64,000 bases of DNA from Enhydrobacter sp. Its GTDB lineage: Bacteria; Pseudomonadota; Alphaproteobacteria; Reyranellales; Reyranellaceae. The DNA is taken from positions 1 through 64,000 of the forward strand of contig JAHCJV010000026.1 in NCBI GenBank assembly GCA_026126105.1. Reading direction: 5' to 3'. The notes below the pieces were generated by a model that did not search any database, was not told the DNA's origin, and saw only the letters and a program-made list of their open reading frames with translations. Shown here piece after piece: positions 62,716 through 64,000 of this stretch; position 1 is the stretch's first letter, and every line of letters starts with the position of its first letter. Made by a program: the position numbers and the translations under genes.

Positions 62716-64000
62716 ATGAGCAAGTACGGAATCGGTCAACCAGTCCTGCGTTTCGAGGATCCGCGTCTGCTGCGCGGGCAGGGGCGCTATATCAACGACG
62801 TCAACCTGGCGGGCCAGGTCTACGCGGTGTTCGTGCGTTCGCCCCATGCCCACGCGAAGATCAGGTCGATCAACGTTGAAGCCGCCAAGGCAGCACCCGG
62901 CGTCCTCGCCGCCTATTCCGGCGACGACGTGAAGGCCGACGGGCTCGGCATGCCCAAGGCCAACATGCCGCGCAAGCGACCCGACGGTAAGCCGATGTTC
63001 GCGCCGCAGCGTCCACCTCTGGTCACCGACCGAGTCCGCTATGTCGGCGATCCGGTGGTGATGGTCATTGCCGAGACGCTGGCCCAGGCCAAGGACGCCG
63101 CCGAGCTGGTCGAAATCGACTACGAGCCGCTGGCGTCGGTGACGACGACCGAGGACACGGTGAAGCCCGGCGCGCCGGTGGTATGGGACGAGTGTCCCGA
63201 CAACATTTCCAACAACGTCGAGCGCGGCAAGAAGGCCGAGACTGACGAGGCGATCCGGACCGCCGCCAAGGTGGTCAAGCGGCGCTACGTGATTACCCGC
63301 GTGCATGCCCAGTACATGGAGCCGCGCGGCACGCTCGGCAGCTACGATCCGGGCGAGGACAGGCTGACGCTCTACGCCGACGTGCAGTATCCCCACCGGG
63401 TGCGCAACATGCTGGCGCAGAGCGTCTTCAAGGTGCCGGAGAGCAAGATGCGCGTAATTGCGCAGGATGTCGGCGGCGGCTTCGGCACCAAAGGCTGGCA
63501 GTATATCGAGCATCGCCTGACCTTGTGGGCGGCGCGCAAGCTGCTGCGGCCGGTCAAGTGGACGTGCGAGCGCTCGGAAGCGGTGATGGCTGACGAGCAC
63601 GGCCGCGACAATGTCGGCGAGATCACGTTAGCGCTCGACAAGGACAACAGGTTCATCGCGCTCAAGCTCGAGATGCTGGCCAACATCGGCGCCTATGTCG
63701 GTTCCGACCGCAACCTCCTGTCGCCATTCGGCATGATCGGCACGGTGCTGGGCGTCTACCTGATCCCGAAAGCCTACATCAACGTCGTGGGCGTGCTCAG
63801 CAACACCAACCCGACGGCGCCGTATCGCGGCGCAGGCCGGCCGGAAGCGATTTATCTCATCGAACGTCTGATCGACGACGCGTCGCGCGAATTGGGCGTC
63901 GATAGGGTCGAGCTGCGGCGCAAAAACATGATCCCGGAATCGGCGCTGCCGTATCAGAGCCCGGTCGGGCCGTACTACGATTGCGGCGAGTTCGAGAAGA
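62716..64000 (+). CDS. Xanthine dehydrogenase/CO dehydrogenase family molybdopterin-binding subunit, 3'-truncated by window
   Basis: At least 428 codons, open to the window end. The start ATG 62716 has AAGG upstream. Aldehyde-oxidase/xanthine-dehydrogenase large-subunit features are YGIGQPVLRFEDPRLLRGQG, GRYINDVNL, FVRSPHAHAKI, PLVTDRVRYVGDPVVMVIAE, AQDVGGGFGTKGWQYIEHR (first Moco-contact motif) and PYRGAGRPEAIYLIERLIDD. It would hydroxylate an aldehyde, N-heterocycle or CO using a Mo cofactor, together with FAD and 2Fe-2S subunits not yet seen. As the last gene of the Liv-type catabolic operon, an aromatic or heterocyclic substrate is plausible. Confidence 0.93.
   Translation, partial: MSKYGIGQPVLRFEDPRLLRGQGRYINDVNLAGQVYAVFVRSPHAHAKIRSINVEAAKAAPGVLAAYSGDDVKADGLGMPKANMPRKRPDGKPMFAPQRPPLVTDRVRYVGDPVVMVIAETLAQAKDAAELVEIDYEPLASVTTTEDTVKPGAPVVWDECPDNISNNVERGKKAETDEAIRTAAKVVKRRYVITRVHAQYMEPRGTLGSYDPGEDRLTLYADVQYPHRVRNMLAQSVFKVPESKMRVIAQDVGGGFGTKGWQYIEHRLTLWAARKLLRPVKWTCERSEAVMADEHGRDNVGEITLALDKDNRFIALKLEMLANIGAYVGSDRNLLSPFGMIGTVLGVYLIPKAYINVVGVLSNTNPTAPYRGAGRPEAIYLIERLIDDASRELGVDRVELRRKNMIPESALPYQSPVGPYYDCGEFEK

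Overview
The window is high-GC, gene-dense bacterial chromosome. It most likely comes from an alphaproteobacterium of the Rhodospirillales/Hyphomicrobiales type. This inference rests on a GTTC-N7-GTTC (alphaproteobacterial LexA-type) site, an xseB-ispA-dxs cluster, ClpS, and a large load of ABC, Bug, CaiB, hydantoinase and amidohydrolase genes. I could not assign a genus, and I saw no rRNA, tRNA, CRISPR array, prophage or intact insertion sequence.

Layout. 0-1.2 kb: 3' part of a hydantoinase B gene. 1.3-4.9 kb (minus): a sensor kinase/NtrC-type activator pair, then two exported proteins behind a good sigma-54 promoter. 5.15-5.72 kb: a gene graveyard with a frameshifted hydantoinase B fragment and a frameshifted small coiled-coil gene. 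5.97-19.96 kb (plus): a long, tightly packed catabolic/uptake run. It holds a GST, a divergent HutI-like amidohydrolase, an M20 hydrolase, a five-gene peptide-type ABC importer, an HpaB-type flavin monooxygenase, an NMT1/SsuABC-type importer and a CodA-like deaminase. 20-29 kb: clpS, aspartate aminotransferase, GlcG-like protein, RibD-like reductase, a fused double CaiB protein, a YXWGXW/TSP3 repeat protein, and an IclR-thioesterase-enoyl-CoA hydratase operon. 29.4-32.5 kb: xseB-ispA-dxs. 32.6-37.4 kb: a Bug receptor, DUF1445 protein, a 7TM kinase with a stand-alone receiver, and a MarR regulator. 37.6-44.9 kb: a 2,427-residue secreted RTX metalloprotease with 189-residue repeats. 44.9-47.5 kb (minus): an ABC-2 exporter. 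47.7-55.8 kb: glutathione peroxidase, RidA, a radical-SAM/UdgX-type DNA-repair pair with an SOS-like box, 1-Cys peroxiredoxin, SDR, TlyA, RsmC-like methyltransferase and alcohol dehydrogenase. 56-64 kb (plus): a branched-chain-type ABC importer with a fused LivM-LivG subunit, a GntR regulator, a two-domain VOC dioxygenase-like enzyme, a receptor-gene stub, and the start of a xanthine/CO-dehydrogenase-type molybdoenzyme.

Most interesting points. (1) The UdgX-like protein keeps the DNA-crosslinking-type loop but has lost every iron-sulfur cysteine, and its operon begins at a LexA-like box. (2) The giant RTX protease carries two identical 747-bp blocks 1,701 bp apart. (3) The HutI-like enzyme has Asn at the position of the catalytic/metal Asp. 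(4) A dispersed palindromic repeat family occupies three gene borders. (5) A sigma-54 promoter sits beside an activator with a variant GAFTGA loop.
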